DNA from: Endomicrobiia bacterium
GTDB taxonomy: Bacteria > Elusimicrobiota > Endomicrobiia > Endomicrobiales > Endomicrobiaceae
Assembly (NCBI GenBank): GCA_025998475.1
Contig: BNVZ01000020.1
Location: forward strand, 1-13,921
Reading direction: 5' to 3'
Length of the DNA: 13,921 bases
Notes under the pieces: generated by a model
The model's database searches: none
What the model was told of the DNA's origin: nothing
What the model saw: only the letters and a program-made list of their open reading frames with translations
Position numbers and translations under genes: made by a program
Shown here: positions 1-6,641 of the stretch, piece by piece
Numbering within the stretch: position 1 is the first letter of the stretch
Layout of the letters: every line of letters begins with the position of its first letter

Positions 1-125
1 TGTTTTATCAAACGCTTTCTTTACTCCCATTAATACTAAACCCATTCCACCCGACCCACATGCTTTCTTTTTCTGTTTCATAGTACTTCTATTGTACTTT
101 TATATGTTAGTTATTAAGAGGTCTA
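1..125 (-). mobile_element. Partial IS5-like element end, copy 1
   Basis: These 125 bases match, without length change, the end of the elements at 1721-1845 (opposite orientation) and 7969-8093 (same orientation). The outer tip at 120-125 reads GGTCTA and is followed by TTAA, as in the fullest copy. On the minus strand it carries the start of the short ORF (MKQKKKACGSGG...) present in all three copies. The rest of the element lies beyond the window edge, so its size is unknown. The IS5-family assignment rests on the transposase remnant in the copy at 1721-2191. Confidence 0.75.
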
Positions 126-225
126 TTAATTAAATCAAAATAATACAAATTAGATATACTGAGACGTCGATTTAATAACCAACATTAAAGCTATCTTTTT
201 TAAGTAGGTAATAAACACTTAATCA

Positions 226-241
226 TTAGTAAGCTTACTAA
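226..241. promoter_or_regulatory. 16-bp perfect palindrome
   Basis: The sequence TTAGTAAGCTTACTAA is a perfect 16-bp palindrome in otherwise featureless AT-rich DNA between the IS end at 125 and the terminase fragment at 381. It could be an operator or part of a lost phage control region. It has no T-run, so it is not an obvious terminator. I see nothing else in 126-380. Confidence 0.3.
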
Positions 242-380
242 CACTATGCTTTTCGTTATGTATAGTTAAAATACACTAAAACTACTATACCATTTTGTAA
301 TGTTGAAGATTGTTAATTAGATTGTTAAGGATTCAAATCATCAAATTTTATTAACTGTTATAAGGTATTAGAACCACACT

Positions 381-818
381 CTAATCATTGCCACTATGTT
401 CTATTGCCAACTTATCCTCGTCGTACTTAATTACTAAGTCTAATAGCAACATCACAACAGATGGCTTTTGTCGCATCACTACTCTTCTTGAGAGTTCAGG
501 AAAGCAGATCTGCATCACCTTCGGCCACGTATCATGTAATATACTGCGATCGACTGAGGTAAAAGATTCTCTTAAAATGATATGTCTGGATCTTTCCTTC
601 AATGCTCTGGCTATTACTATAAGACAATTTAAGAATGTTTTAGCGGATCTTGCTCCGCCGTATAAAAAGACCTCTAAAGCTTTATGTTGTTGAACTTGTC
701 CGTTACAATCTATGTAGGATGCTGGTGAATCATTTATCATGTCAACAACTTGATTCTGTTTGTCGGTTAGCTTAAACGGTATCTCGATTTCATCGGCTAC
801 TATTATATTCGCCTTCAT
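381..818 (-). pseudogene. Phage terminase large subunit, N-terminal fragment
   Basis: This 145-residue frame resembles the N-terminus of phage terminase large subunits, the ATPase and nuclease that packages DNA into proheads. Residues 54-61 read GGARSAKT, a Walker A variant typical of terminases, preceded by FLY and followed by a hydrophobic helix and a segment (HIILRESFTSVDRSILHDTW) like the region just after Walker A. Full-length proteins are usually above 400 residues. Here the frame stops soon after FPEL, and the last 30 or so residues do not look like terminase, so the ATPase Walker B and the nuclease domain are missing. No clear Shine-Dalgarno precedes the ATG. It lies downstream of the 54-aa ORF and tRNA-like gene on the same strand, which fits a prophage relic. 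The terminase call is fairly firm; whether any protein is made is doubtful. Confidence 0.72.
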
Positions 819-930
819 AATTTAGCTACATTGGCAGGTAAGTATATGTTGATCGGTGTCTTATTATCAGCTGCCCCCCTATACTTCTATTGCTTGTGGA
901 ATACGTTTGCTTAAATTTTTAAAGAACGCG

Positions 931-1095
931 TTAGGGGGTATGGGGGTATGAGGCTGTCCATCTGTTCATCCAATCTTGACCACCATTGGCTTCATATGCT
1001 TGCCACATTACTTCAAGCATGCCTAGCTTTCTTACGTCTTCTACGTTTGCACCAACTACAGTTACTATATCCTTATCCGTTTTCTTATTTGCCAT
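931..1095 (-). CDS. Hypothetical 54-aa protein in prophage remnant
   Basis: I do not recognise this family. The ATG at 1093-1095 gives a soluble-looking 54-residue protein starting MANKKTDKDIVTVVGANVED, with a charged N-terminus, a central helix-prone part (DVRKLGMLEVMWQAYEANGG) and a Trp-rich C-terminus. The frame is open further upstream, but that extension runs through the tRNA-Cys-like gene at 1126-1196, so the internal ATG is preferred. The upstream AGG is only a weak ribosome site. It sits between the tRNA-like gene and the terminase fragment on the same strand, a position often taken by small phage packaging or regulatory proteins. No function is assigned. Confidence 0.4.
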   Translation of the reverse strand: MANKKTDKDIVTVVGANVEDVRKLGMLEVMWQAYEANGGQDWMNRWTASYPHTP

Positions 1096-1125
1096 GGTAT
1101 TTGTACCTGTAAGTCGTATTTCTAA

Positions 1126-1196
1126 TGTGCCTGCTGGATTCGAACAAGCGGGTAATGGTTCTGCAGGCCACTCTCTTGCCACTTGAATAAATCACC
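1126..1196 (-). tRNA. Degenerate tRNA-Cys(GCA)-like gene
   Basis: Read on the minus strand, this 71-nt stretch aligns region by region with bacterial tRNA-Cys. It has TA at positions 8-9, a 3-bp D stem (TTC/GAG) with D loop AAGTGGCAA, anticodon loop CTGCAGA (anticodon GCA), a 5-nt variable region TACCC and T loop TTCGAAT. Pairing is imperfect: the acceptor stem pairs at 5 of 7 positions, the anticodon stem at 4 of 5 including one wobble, and the T stem at 4 of 5. No CCA is encoded. It lies just upstream of the 54-aa ORF in the prophage remnant, so it is probably a phage tRNA that is decaying or was always non-standard. The D-, anticodon- and T-loop match is unlikely by chance, but function is uncertain. 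Confidence 0.5.
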
Positions 1197-1653
1197 GTCC
1201 TGCGCATGTTACGGCGTTCTCCCTCGCGGTAGAACTCACCCGTAACAAGTAGTTAAGTGCTGTTACGAAGGATTCGAACCTTCACCTCTGTTTCACCAGC
1301 CTCTGCTTTAAGCTAGTATCGCTACGCATTTAACTATTTCATGACAGTATACAGCTAGCTTTCGCTATCCGCATACTGTCACTTTATTAAAAGAAGAAAT
1401 GTGAATACACACATTCCTTCTTTTAAAATCATACTTCCGATACTGTGTGAAGAAATAAAACATTTCATCACACAATACCATATCTATTGATATCCGTCCG
1501 TCTCGTGTTCTGGTTGGTTACCCAACTACACTAAGTCATAGCCATACTAGCCTACGCAAGATTGTTCGCGCTCGATTAAGCAGCCTAGACTATTAAGATA
1601 TTATTAATTATCTTAATAGCAAGATAGTCATATCAAAATTATTAAAGTCCCAT
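1197..1653 (-). ncRNA. Highly structured non-coding RNA region
   Basis: About 450 nt with no credible ORF, downstream of a strong minus-strand promoter, contains successive perfect or near-perfect hairpins. Positions: 1590-1619 (11-bp stem, 8-nt loop), 1513-1526 (5 bp), 1445-1473 (12 pairs, one U-U mismatch), 1388-1425 (16 pairs including one G-U), 1343-1380 (8-bp outer stem, inner TAGC/GCTA stem closed by a GAAA tetraloop on the minus strand), 1267-1283 (5-bp T-arm-like stem with loop TTCGAAT) and 1208-1246 (7-bp outer and 5-bp inner stem). The GNRA loop and G-U pair argue for RNA structure. A tRNA-like reading of 1260-1347 gives an acceptor pairing at 6 of 7 but no proper anticodon loop. 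Candidates are a phage tRNA cluster with spacer hairpins or an unknown structured RNA. I cannot name the class. Confidence 0.45.
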
Positions 1654-1659
1654 TTATTT

Positions 1660-1688
1660 ATTATACTATGTTTAATAACTTTTTGCAA
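1660..1688 (-). promoter_or_regulatory. Sigma70-type promoter for the structured RNA region
   Basis: On the minus strand, TTGCAA (1683-1688) and a perfect TATAAT (1660-1665) are separated by exactly 17 bases. Transcription would begin near 1653 and run into the hairpin-rich region, the tRNA-Cys-like gene, the 54-aa ORF and the terminase fragment. It is among the best promoter matches in the window. The IS5-like element ends 33 bases upstream of the -35 box and leaves it intact. Confidence 0.6.
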
Positions 1689-1720
1689 ATTTTAAAATCT
1701 CACAATATACATTTCTTTAA

Positions 1721-2191
1721 TAGACCTCTTGCATAACTAATATATAAAAGTACAATAGAAGTATATGAAACAGAAAAAGAAAGCATGTGGGTCGGGTGGA
1801 ATGGGTTTAGTATTAATGGGAGTAAAGAAAGCGTTTGATAAAACAAAGGATAGCAATGACAGATAGAAAAGAAAAGATAGGGTAAGAGCAAAAAGGTTCA
1901 AAATAGTCTCAAAGATAGATCTAGGAGGACTTAGACAGAATACATACAAACACACTAACCCCCAAAAAGAGATCAAACAAACACTAAAAAGCTGACAAAA
2001 GAAGATAAGGAGTTAAACAGGGAGATTTCATCAGATGATTATAGTAGAAAACATTAAAGTATTTGTTAAAAGGTTCAAAATAGTCTAAAAGATAGATAAG
2101 TAATTGCAGAAGACGCTTTGGACTGCGATTTAACTTGGGTTGCAGGTATTTGTATTCTTGAATTTAATACTCAAGTTATGCAAGAGGTCTA
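1721..2191 (+). mobile_element. Decayed IS5-family element with terminal inverted repeats
   Basis: The left end TAGACCTCTTGCATAACT (1721-1738) is the exact inverted complement of the right end at 2174-2191. Direct TTAA flanks both sides (1717-1720 and 2192-2195), giving 22 bp of perfect inverted repeat if counted. Broken frames near the right end translate to pieces such as KKLTKEDKELNREISS, FVKRFKIV and RFGLRFNL, which resemble the C-terminus of IS5-family DDE transposases; the frames are interrupted by stops and shifts. The catalytic core is absent, so this is an internal-deletion derivative that could move only in trans. A 125-bp left end is shared with the copies at 1-125 and 7969-8093. 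The IS5 assignment is from memory of the family. Confidence 0.72.
1765..1866 (+). pseudogene. 33-codon ORF at the left end of the IS5-like element
   Basis: ATG at 1765 opens a 33-codon frame, MKQKKKACGSGGMGLVLMGV..., ending at TAG 1864-1866. The same frame begins in the copy at 1-125 and in full in the 7805-8093 copy, which has two substitutions (V to G, M to I) and a different C-terminus (DSRE). The stretch GVKKAFDK resembles the N-terminal part of IS5-type transposases, so it is most likely a shortened transposase start. A small independent peptide is possible. No convincing ribosome site precedes it. Confidence 0.35.
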
Positions 2192-2328
2192 TTAAAGTAT
2201 TTGTTAAAAGGTTCAAAATAGTCTAAAAGATAGATAAGTAATAGCAAAAGACGCTTTGGACTGCGATTTAATTTGAGTTTCAGGTGTTTGTACTCTAAAA
2301 TTTAATATTCAAGTTGTGCGGGAGGTCT
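2053..2328 (+). repeat. 138-bp tandem duplication of the IS5-like right end
   Basis: Two head-to-tail units of exactly 138 bp, 2053-2190 and 2191-2328, differ by scattered substitutions. Each unit runs from ATTAAAGTATTTGTTAAAAG through the transposase C-terminal remnant to the terminal GAGGTCT or GGAGGTCT. The second unit therefore gives the element a second, diverged right terminus (GGTCTA ending at 2329). Divergence between units shows that the duplication is not very recent. Confidence 0.85.
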
Positions 2329-2329
2329 A

Positions 2330-2487
2330 GTGTCTCCTTTGACACAAGTAACACCGCATTAGTAAATTTTTTGATGTCTAAGAAATATTTGTTGAAGTTT
2401 GTTAGAAGTTGTTAGCTTTAAACCATCGATATCTACAACCGGCAAAAGTCACTAAAAACTATTTATCTTGTCGATATGATGCTAAAA
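2330..2487. other. Intergenic remnant, no recognisable gene
   Basis: This stretch between the duplicated IS end and tRNA-Gly has no ORF with a start and ribosome site. On the minus strand a short open frame reads NKYFLDIKKFTNAVLLVSKE and runs into the IS end, so it may be the edge of a gene broken by the insertion. I cannot assign it to a family. Confidence 0.25.
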
Positions 2488-2558
2488 AGCGGGCGATGGG
2501 AATCGAACCCACATCTCAAGCTTGGGAAGCTTGGGTTTTACCACTAGACTACGCCCGC
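2488..2558 (-). tRNA. tRNA-Gly(CCC)
   Basis: The 71-nt minus-strand sequence folds as a canonical tRNA. It has acceptor GCGGGCG/CGCCCGC, D loop with AGTGG, anticodon stem CAAGC/GCTTG enclosing loop TTCCCAA (anticodon CCC) and a T arm with loop TTCGATT. The discriminator is U and CCA is not encoded, so maturation needs the CCA-adding enzyme whose gene ends 50 bp upstream on the same strand. The two could be co-transcribed. CCC reads GGG, a rare codon in an AT-rich genome. Confidence 0.95.
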
Positions 2559-2608
2559 AAAATAAAACCTAAGTATCGTATTTAGAGCTCTCTACATTAT
2601 GGTTGTGA

Positions 2609-4054
2609 TTAGATTTTATACTTTTTTTTAATTTGCGGCAATTCCAACAAAACTAACTTTAACATTTCATCGGTATTGGATACTTCTCCGTTCCGATATG
2701 CTTCAACGGCAATTTTCAAAAAATCTCCAATCCACGGACCGGGTTGCAGGTTAAATTTTTGCATTATTATATTCCCATCTATAATTTTTGGCAAAGGTTT
2801 GGCCTTTTTTAATTCATAATAATATTTCGAAAGTTCTCTGACAGATTTTTCTTGAAGTTTTAACTCTTTAGAAGAAAAAACTTTCAACGTTTTATAGGAA
2901 TGCCAATCTGACATTGAGAGCAAAACTAAATCGGGTATTTTATCGCCAATATCTCTAAAAAGCTTCAATATCGCTTTTTTTGTGACTATATTATTTCGCG
3001 TTAAAGCCGGCAAACGCATATGATATTTTATAAGTGACATTACATATTCAATATCTTTTTTACCAAATTTAGCAGAAAGCATGATATCTTCCATTTTCTT
3101 TGCGCCGTCCTCTTCGTGACCAAAAAAGTGCATTTTCCCGTTTTTAAATGTTGCAGTTTCAGGTTTTGCATTATCATGAAATAATGCAGTAAATTTTAAC
3201 AATCCAATTCTTGTCACGTTCTCAGAAAAAAAGCTGCTCTCTTCAAAATGGTTTTGCATATCAATATAGCTTGTGGGAAAATATCTTCTTAAATTATTTA
3301 AAATATTTTCAGCAGATTCCATGGTTTCAAAAGAATGCTGAAACAAGCCGCCGGGATGGTAATAATATTTTTTACTAGCTTTTTTCATTTTCTTTATTTC
3401 AGGAAAAAGCTCTGCAAGCAATCCGGATTTATCCATTTTATCAATCAAAATAACAGACTTTTTTATGGATAAGACTTTAAAGAATTCGTTTTTTATTCTT
3501 TCGGGAGCAATTGTATTTATGAGCTTTGCATTTTGTTTTATTTGCTGCAATGTTTTTCTTGAAAGCTTAAAATATAGCTCTGCTGCAAAACGAAATGCCC
3601 TAAGCATTCTTAATGGATCTACTTTAAATGACTTATCAGAAATTGTATTTATTGTTTTTGATTTTAAATCTTTTAAAGCATTGTTGTTAGGCAAAATAAT
3701 ATGTTTTTTAAAATTCTCGAAGTATCTTAAATTAAAAGCTATTGCATTAACAGTAAAATCCCTGTTTTGCAAATCCTCTTCTATGGTCTTACCATTAAAG
3801 AGAGAGATGTCTATATTTGCCACAACATTATCTTTAAGTATTATTCTATAAGTTTCGTTTATCTTGTCTAAAGTAATGAACTTTGATTTAAATGCTGTCG
3901 CAAGCCTCTTAGAGTATTTTACAGCATTTTTATTAACAGCCAAGTCAATATCTTTGTGTTTACGCTTCAAATACATATCCCTTACAAAACCGCCTACTGC
4001 GTAAACATCGCTATCTTGCGATAAATCATTAATCTCACTAATAAGTCTATTCAA
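2609..4054 (-). CDS. cca: CCA tRNA nucleotidyltransferase / poly(A) polymerase family, HD domain
   Basis: This 481-residue class II nucleotidyltransferase is expected to add or repair the 3' CCA of tRNA using CTP and ATP. The head domain shows GGFVRD (21-26), the metal-binding DID (35-37), a third acidic residue in NIDIS (D82) and RDFTVNA (98-104). DPLRMLRAFRFA (146-157) and APERI (183-187) follow in the neck region. A C-terminal HD phosphohydrolase domain has H240, H293-D294 and GHEED (312-316). That is the long HD-containing architecture, unlike the shorter Gram-positive type. Whether it adds all of CCA, or only part, cannot be read here. The start lies 22 bp after the preceding M16 gene, suggesting one operon, and tRNA-Gly follows. 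No Shine-Dalgarno is evident, so translational coupling is likely. Confidence 0.9.
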   Translation of the reverse strand: MNRLISEINDLSQDSDVYAVGGFVRDMYLKRKHKDIDLAVNKNAVKYSKRLATAFKSKFITLDKINETYRIILKDNVVANIDISLFNGKTIEEDLQNRDFTVNAIAFNLRYFENFKKHIILPNNNALKDLKSKTINTISDKSFKVDPLRMLRAFRFAAELYFKLSRKTLQQIKQNAKLINTIAPERIKNEFFKVLSIKKSVILIDKMDKSGLLAELFPEIKKMKKASKKYYYHPGGLFQHSFETMESAENILNNLRRYFPTSYIDMQNHFEESSFFSENVTRIGLLKFTALFHDNAKPETATFKNGKMHFFGHEEDGAKKMEDIMLSAKFGKKDIEYVMSLIKYHMRLPALTRNNIVTKKAILKLFRDIGDKIPDLVLLSMSDWHSYKTLKVFSSKELKLQEKSVRELSKYYYELKKAKPLPKIIDGNIIMQKFNLQPGPWIGDFLKIAVEAYRNGEVSNTDEMLKLVLLELPQIKKKYKI

Positions 4055-4076
4055 CTATAAAAACCGCCGTATTATT

Positions 4077-5297
4077 TTATTTTGGATTGATTACTACAGT
4101 AATAGAATTCCCTAGAAATATCCTGTTTGCAACATTTATTATATCCTGCGCAGTAACTTTTTCTATATCTTCAATAAATTCATCGTCATATTTATAGCCT
4201 TTGCCTGTAATTTCGCGAAAACCATAATAATAAGATTGATTACTTACTGTCTGTCTGTCCATAATATAAAGACCTTTTATGTATGTTTTTGTATCTTTCA
4301 GCTCTTGCTTAGAGATTTTTACAACGCAAAAATCATTTAAAATTTCATCTATTCTTTTTAAAGTTAAACCGATATTCTTTTTATCAAGTCCTATGTAAAT
4401 TGCAAAATGACTTTCTTCCCTTCTTGATGGATAGACAGTATTTACTTCGTATGCGAGCCCTAGTTTTTCTCTAAGCTCTACAAACAGTCTACTTGTCATT
4501 CTTCCTCCTAAAACAGCGTTTGCAACTTTGATAGCGATAAAATCATTATCGTAAAGGTTAGGCGCAGGAAAGCCAATGTATATGTACGCTTGATTAAATT
4601 TACCTTCGATTTCTTTTTTTATAGATTCCACATGTTTTATGTTAAAAGCAGGCATTTTAAATTTTATACCGTTAGGAACATTTGTAAAATATTTTTCCAA
4701 AGACTGCTTTACTATTTTTTCATCAATATTACCCGCTATAGAAATTAAAATATTCGAAGCATTATAAGAATATTCATGCCACTTTATTAAATCTTCTCTA
4801 TCAAGGTTTGGGATAGTTTCTTTAGACCCTAAAACAGGCATAGAATATGGAACATTTCTATAAAATATTTTTGCAAACTCGTCAAAAGCAGTTCTACCTA
4901 TACTGTCTTTGCGAGAATCAAAGTCAGCCATGGTAGTTTGTTTTTCAAAAGACAACTCTTTTTCATCAAATGCAGGATTCATAATTATATCTGCAAGAAT
5001 TTCTGCAGCTTTGTCAAAATACGTAGGAAGAAAAGTCATACTGATTTCAGCCATATCATAATATGCTTCACCCAATAAATTTGCACCAATATTTTCTATA
5101 TCTTTCGCAAGAACCTCGCTGGAACGATTTTTTGTAGAATGTATCATAAGGTTTGCGGCTAGATGCGATATTCCAGATTTATCTGACGTTTCGTTTATCG
5201 CAGAAACAGGCGTCATAATCCTTACGGCAATAACTTCGGCTCCAGTTGTTTTATTGAACAAAACTTTAATGTTGTTTTTAAGTGTAAAACTTTCCAT
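4077..5297 (-). CDS. M16-family peptidase-like protein, catalytically inactive subunit
   Basis: This is an M16 (pitrilysin/mitochondrial processing peptidase) family protein of 406 residues if it starts at ATG 5295-5297. That start follows a GGGAGGGGGG tract forming a Shine-Dalgarno. An ATG 42 bases upstream adds 14 atypical residues without a ribosome site. The zinc motif HxxEH is degraded to HLAAN, so neither the catalytic Glu nor the second His ligand is present. The C-terminal half retains the substrate-binding hallmark GGRMTSRLFVELREKLGLAY with its conserved R and Y. This pattern matches non-catalytic partners of two-subunit M16B enzymes. It lies 54 bp after the active subunit gene, so a heterodimer is the natural inference. 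No signal peptide is seen, so it is probably cytoplasmic. Confidence 0.88.
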   Translation of the reverse strand: MESFTLKNNIKVLFNKTTGAEVIAVRIMTPVSAINETSDKSGISHLAANLMIHSTKNRSSEVLAKDIENIGANLLGEAYYDMAEISMTFLPTYFDKAAEILADIIMNPAFDEKELSFEKQTTMADFDSRKDSIGRTAFDEFAKIFYRNVPYSMPVLGSKETIPNLDREDLIKWHEYSYNASNILISIAGNIDEKIVKQSLEKYFTNVPNGIKFKMPAFNIKHVESIKKEIEGKFNQAYIYIGFPAPNLYDNDFIAIKVANAVLGGRMTSRLFVELREKLGLAYEVNTVYPSRREESHFAIYIGLDKKNIGLTLKRIDEILNDFCVVKISKQELKDTKTYIKGLYIMDRQTVSNQSYYYGFREITGKGYKYDDEFIEDIEKVTAQDIINVANRIFLGNSITVVINPK

Positions 5298-5351
5298 CCC
5301 CCCCTCCCAGATACTTCTACAGCCAACTAATCTCTGCATGATTATAAAAAA

Positions 5352-6575
5352 CTATTTTAATTTAGATTTTGGTAGCAAAGCTACATTAGAAATTGTTGCG
5401 GGCAAATAGTATTTTTTAAAAAACTCTACTACATCACCAATCTTCATTTTTTCTATTTTACCGACATATTCGTTTACAAACTTAGGATTACCCATCAGCT
5501 GCCAAAAACCGCTAATTTCAGCAATATCGTAAGGCGTTTCATGTGAAAAAGCCCAGTTGGTTTTTATTGTAAGCTTTGCCCGTTCCAATTCTTCTTCAGA
5601 AATGCCATTGTTAGTTATATCTTCAATTTGCTTTTTTATTTCATCTTTTATCGCCTCAAGATTTTTGGAATCAAAAGTTGACGAAATATACATAATTCCT
5701 GCTCCTTTTTCAGCTGAATATGAAGAATCCACAGAATATACAATATGCTTATCATCGTAAAGAGATCTGTATAATCTTGAACTTTTACCACCGCCTAAAA
5801 CACTTGCGGCTAAATCTACAACATAAATATCATCTGCATTTACATCCGGTCCAAAAAATCCCGTAAGCATATATCCAACTTCTACTTTGCCATATTCAAT
5901 TACATCTTCACCTTTATGCGTTTTTTCTGCAAGTATTGGTTCTATAGGTATTGGCTGTTTTGCAAATTTACCAAAGGTTTCGTCTAAAAGTCTTTTTATT
6001 TTTGTTTCATCGAAATTACCGGATACCACAACAACCATTTTTTCCGGAATATAATGGGTTTTGTAATAACTATATATTTCATCGTGCGAAACGTTCGCGA
6101 TAACCCGAGCCAAACCTATAATGCTGTTTTTTAATGCGCTTTCCGTGTAAAGTGTTTCGTAAAATTTGTCGTAAAGAACGCATATTGGAGTGTCTAGATG
6201 TCTTTGGATTTCTTCAATAACAACTTTTCTTTCCATATTAATCTCGTCATGCGGAAAGAGAGGATTGTAAACAGTATCAGCAAGCATTTGTATACTTTCT
6301 TCTACTCCATCTTTTTGAATGTTTATGTGGTACATAGTAAATTCTTTAGAAGTCATGGCATTAACATAACCACCCATATTTTCGACATTTCTTGCTAGTA
6401 TGGTGCCGGAATAATTTTTACTGCCTTTAAACATTAAATGCTCTAAGAAATGCGAAAGCCCTGCTTGTGACGATTCTTCGTCAACGGAACCTACCCTTAC
6501 AAAAACAGTTACAGATGCTGCAAGACTGTTTTTATCGTTTATTAAAATAGATGTAAGACCATTTTCATATTTCAC
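5352..6575 (-). CDS. M16-family zinc metallopeptidase, catalytic subunit
   Basis: The protein carries the inverted zinc motif HFLEH with a further Glu pair (VVIEEIQRH) at the expected distance of about 76 residues, so zinc binding and peptidase activity are likely. A C-terminal M16 domain includes GGGKSSRLYRSLYDDKHIVYSV. The chosen start is GTG at 6573-6575 (407 aa): it is preceded by AGGGAG eight bases away, and MKYENGLTSILI is a normal M16 N-terminus. An in-frame ATG at 6633-6635 would add 20 residues but has no ribosome site. The substrate is unknown; relatives degrade peptides or process precursors. It follows the radical SAM gene closely and precedes the inactive partner, consistent with one transcript. 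Confidence 0.9.
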   Translation of the reverse strand: MKYENGLTSILINDKNSLAASVTVFVRVGSVDEESSQAGLSHFLEHLMFKGSKNYSGTILARNVENMGGYVNAMTSKEFTMYHINIQKDGVEESIQMLADTVYNPLFPHDEINMERKVVIEEIQRHLDTPICVLYDKFYETLYTESALKNSIIGLARVIANVSHDEIYSYYKTHYIPEKMVVVVSGNFDETKIKRLLDETFGKFAKQPIPIEPILAEKTHKGEDVIEYGKVEVGYMLTGFFGPDVNADDIYVVDLAASVLGGGKSSRLYRSLYDDKHIVYSVDSSYSAEKGAGIMYISSTFDSKNLEAIKDEIKKQIEDITNNGISEEELERAKLTIKTNWAFSHETPYDIAEISGFWQLMGNPKFVNEYVGKIEKMKIGDVVEFFKKYYLPATISNVALLPKSKLK

Positions 6576-6641
6576 AATTTTTACTCCCTTTATTAATTGA
6601 CAATCATTGTAACAAATTTCTGCGAATTTTTTCATTTTTTA

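Noticed and set aside
388..693. Plus-strand 101-aa ORF opposite the terminase fragment
   Set aside because: No ribosome site or family resemblance; the minus frame carries the Walker A motif.
1260..1347. Second complete tRNA
   Set aside because: The T arm and a 6-of-7 acceptor fit, but the anticodon stem would need an 11-nt loop and the span overlaps the GNRA hairpin; kept only as part of the structured region.
1343..1380. Group II intron domain V
   Set aside because: It has a GAAA tetraloop, but the stem length, bulge and AGC-type base pattern of domain V are absent, and no intron-encoded protein is nearby.
1197..1653. tmRNA or permuted tmRNA
   Set aside because: A GCTGCTTAA-like string and a T-arm are present, but no 5' tRNA half with a GGATTCGAC-type signature and no tag ORF of the right form could be found.
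1700..1976. Minus-strand hydrophobic ORFs over the IS5-like element
   Set aside because: They are antisense to the transposase-derived frame and owe their hydrophobicity to the AT-rich complement.
3465..3851. Plus-strand 128-aa hydrophobic ORF
   Set aside because: It is antisense to the conserved nucleotidyltransferase domain of cca.
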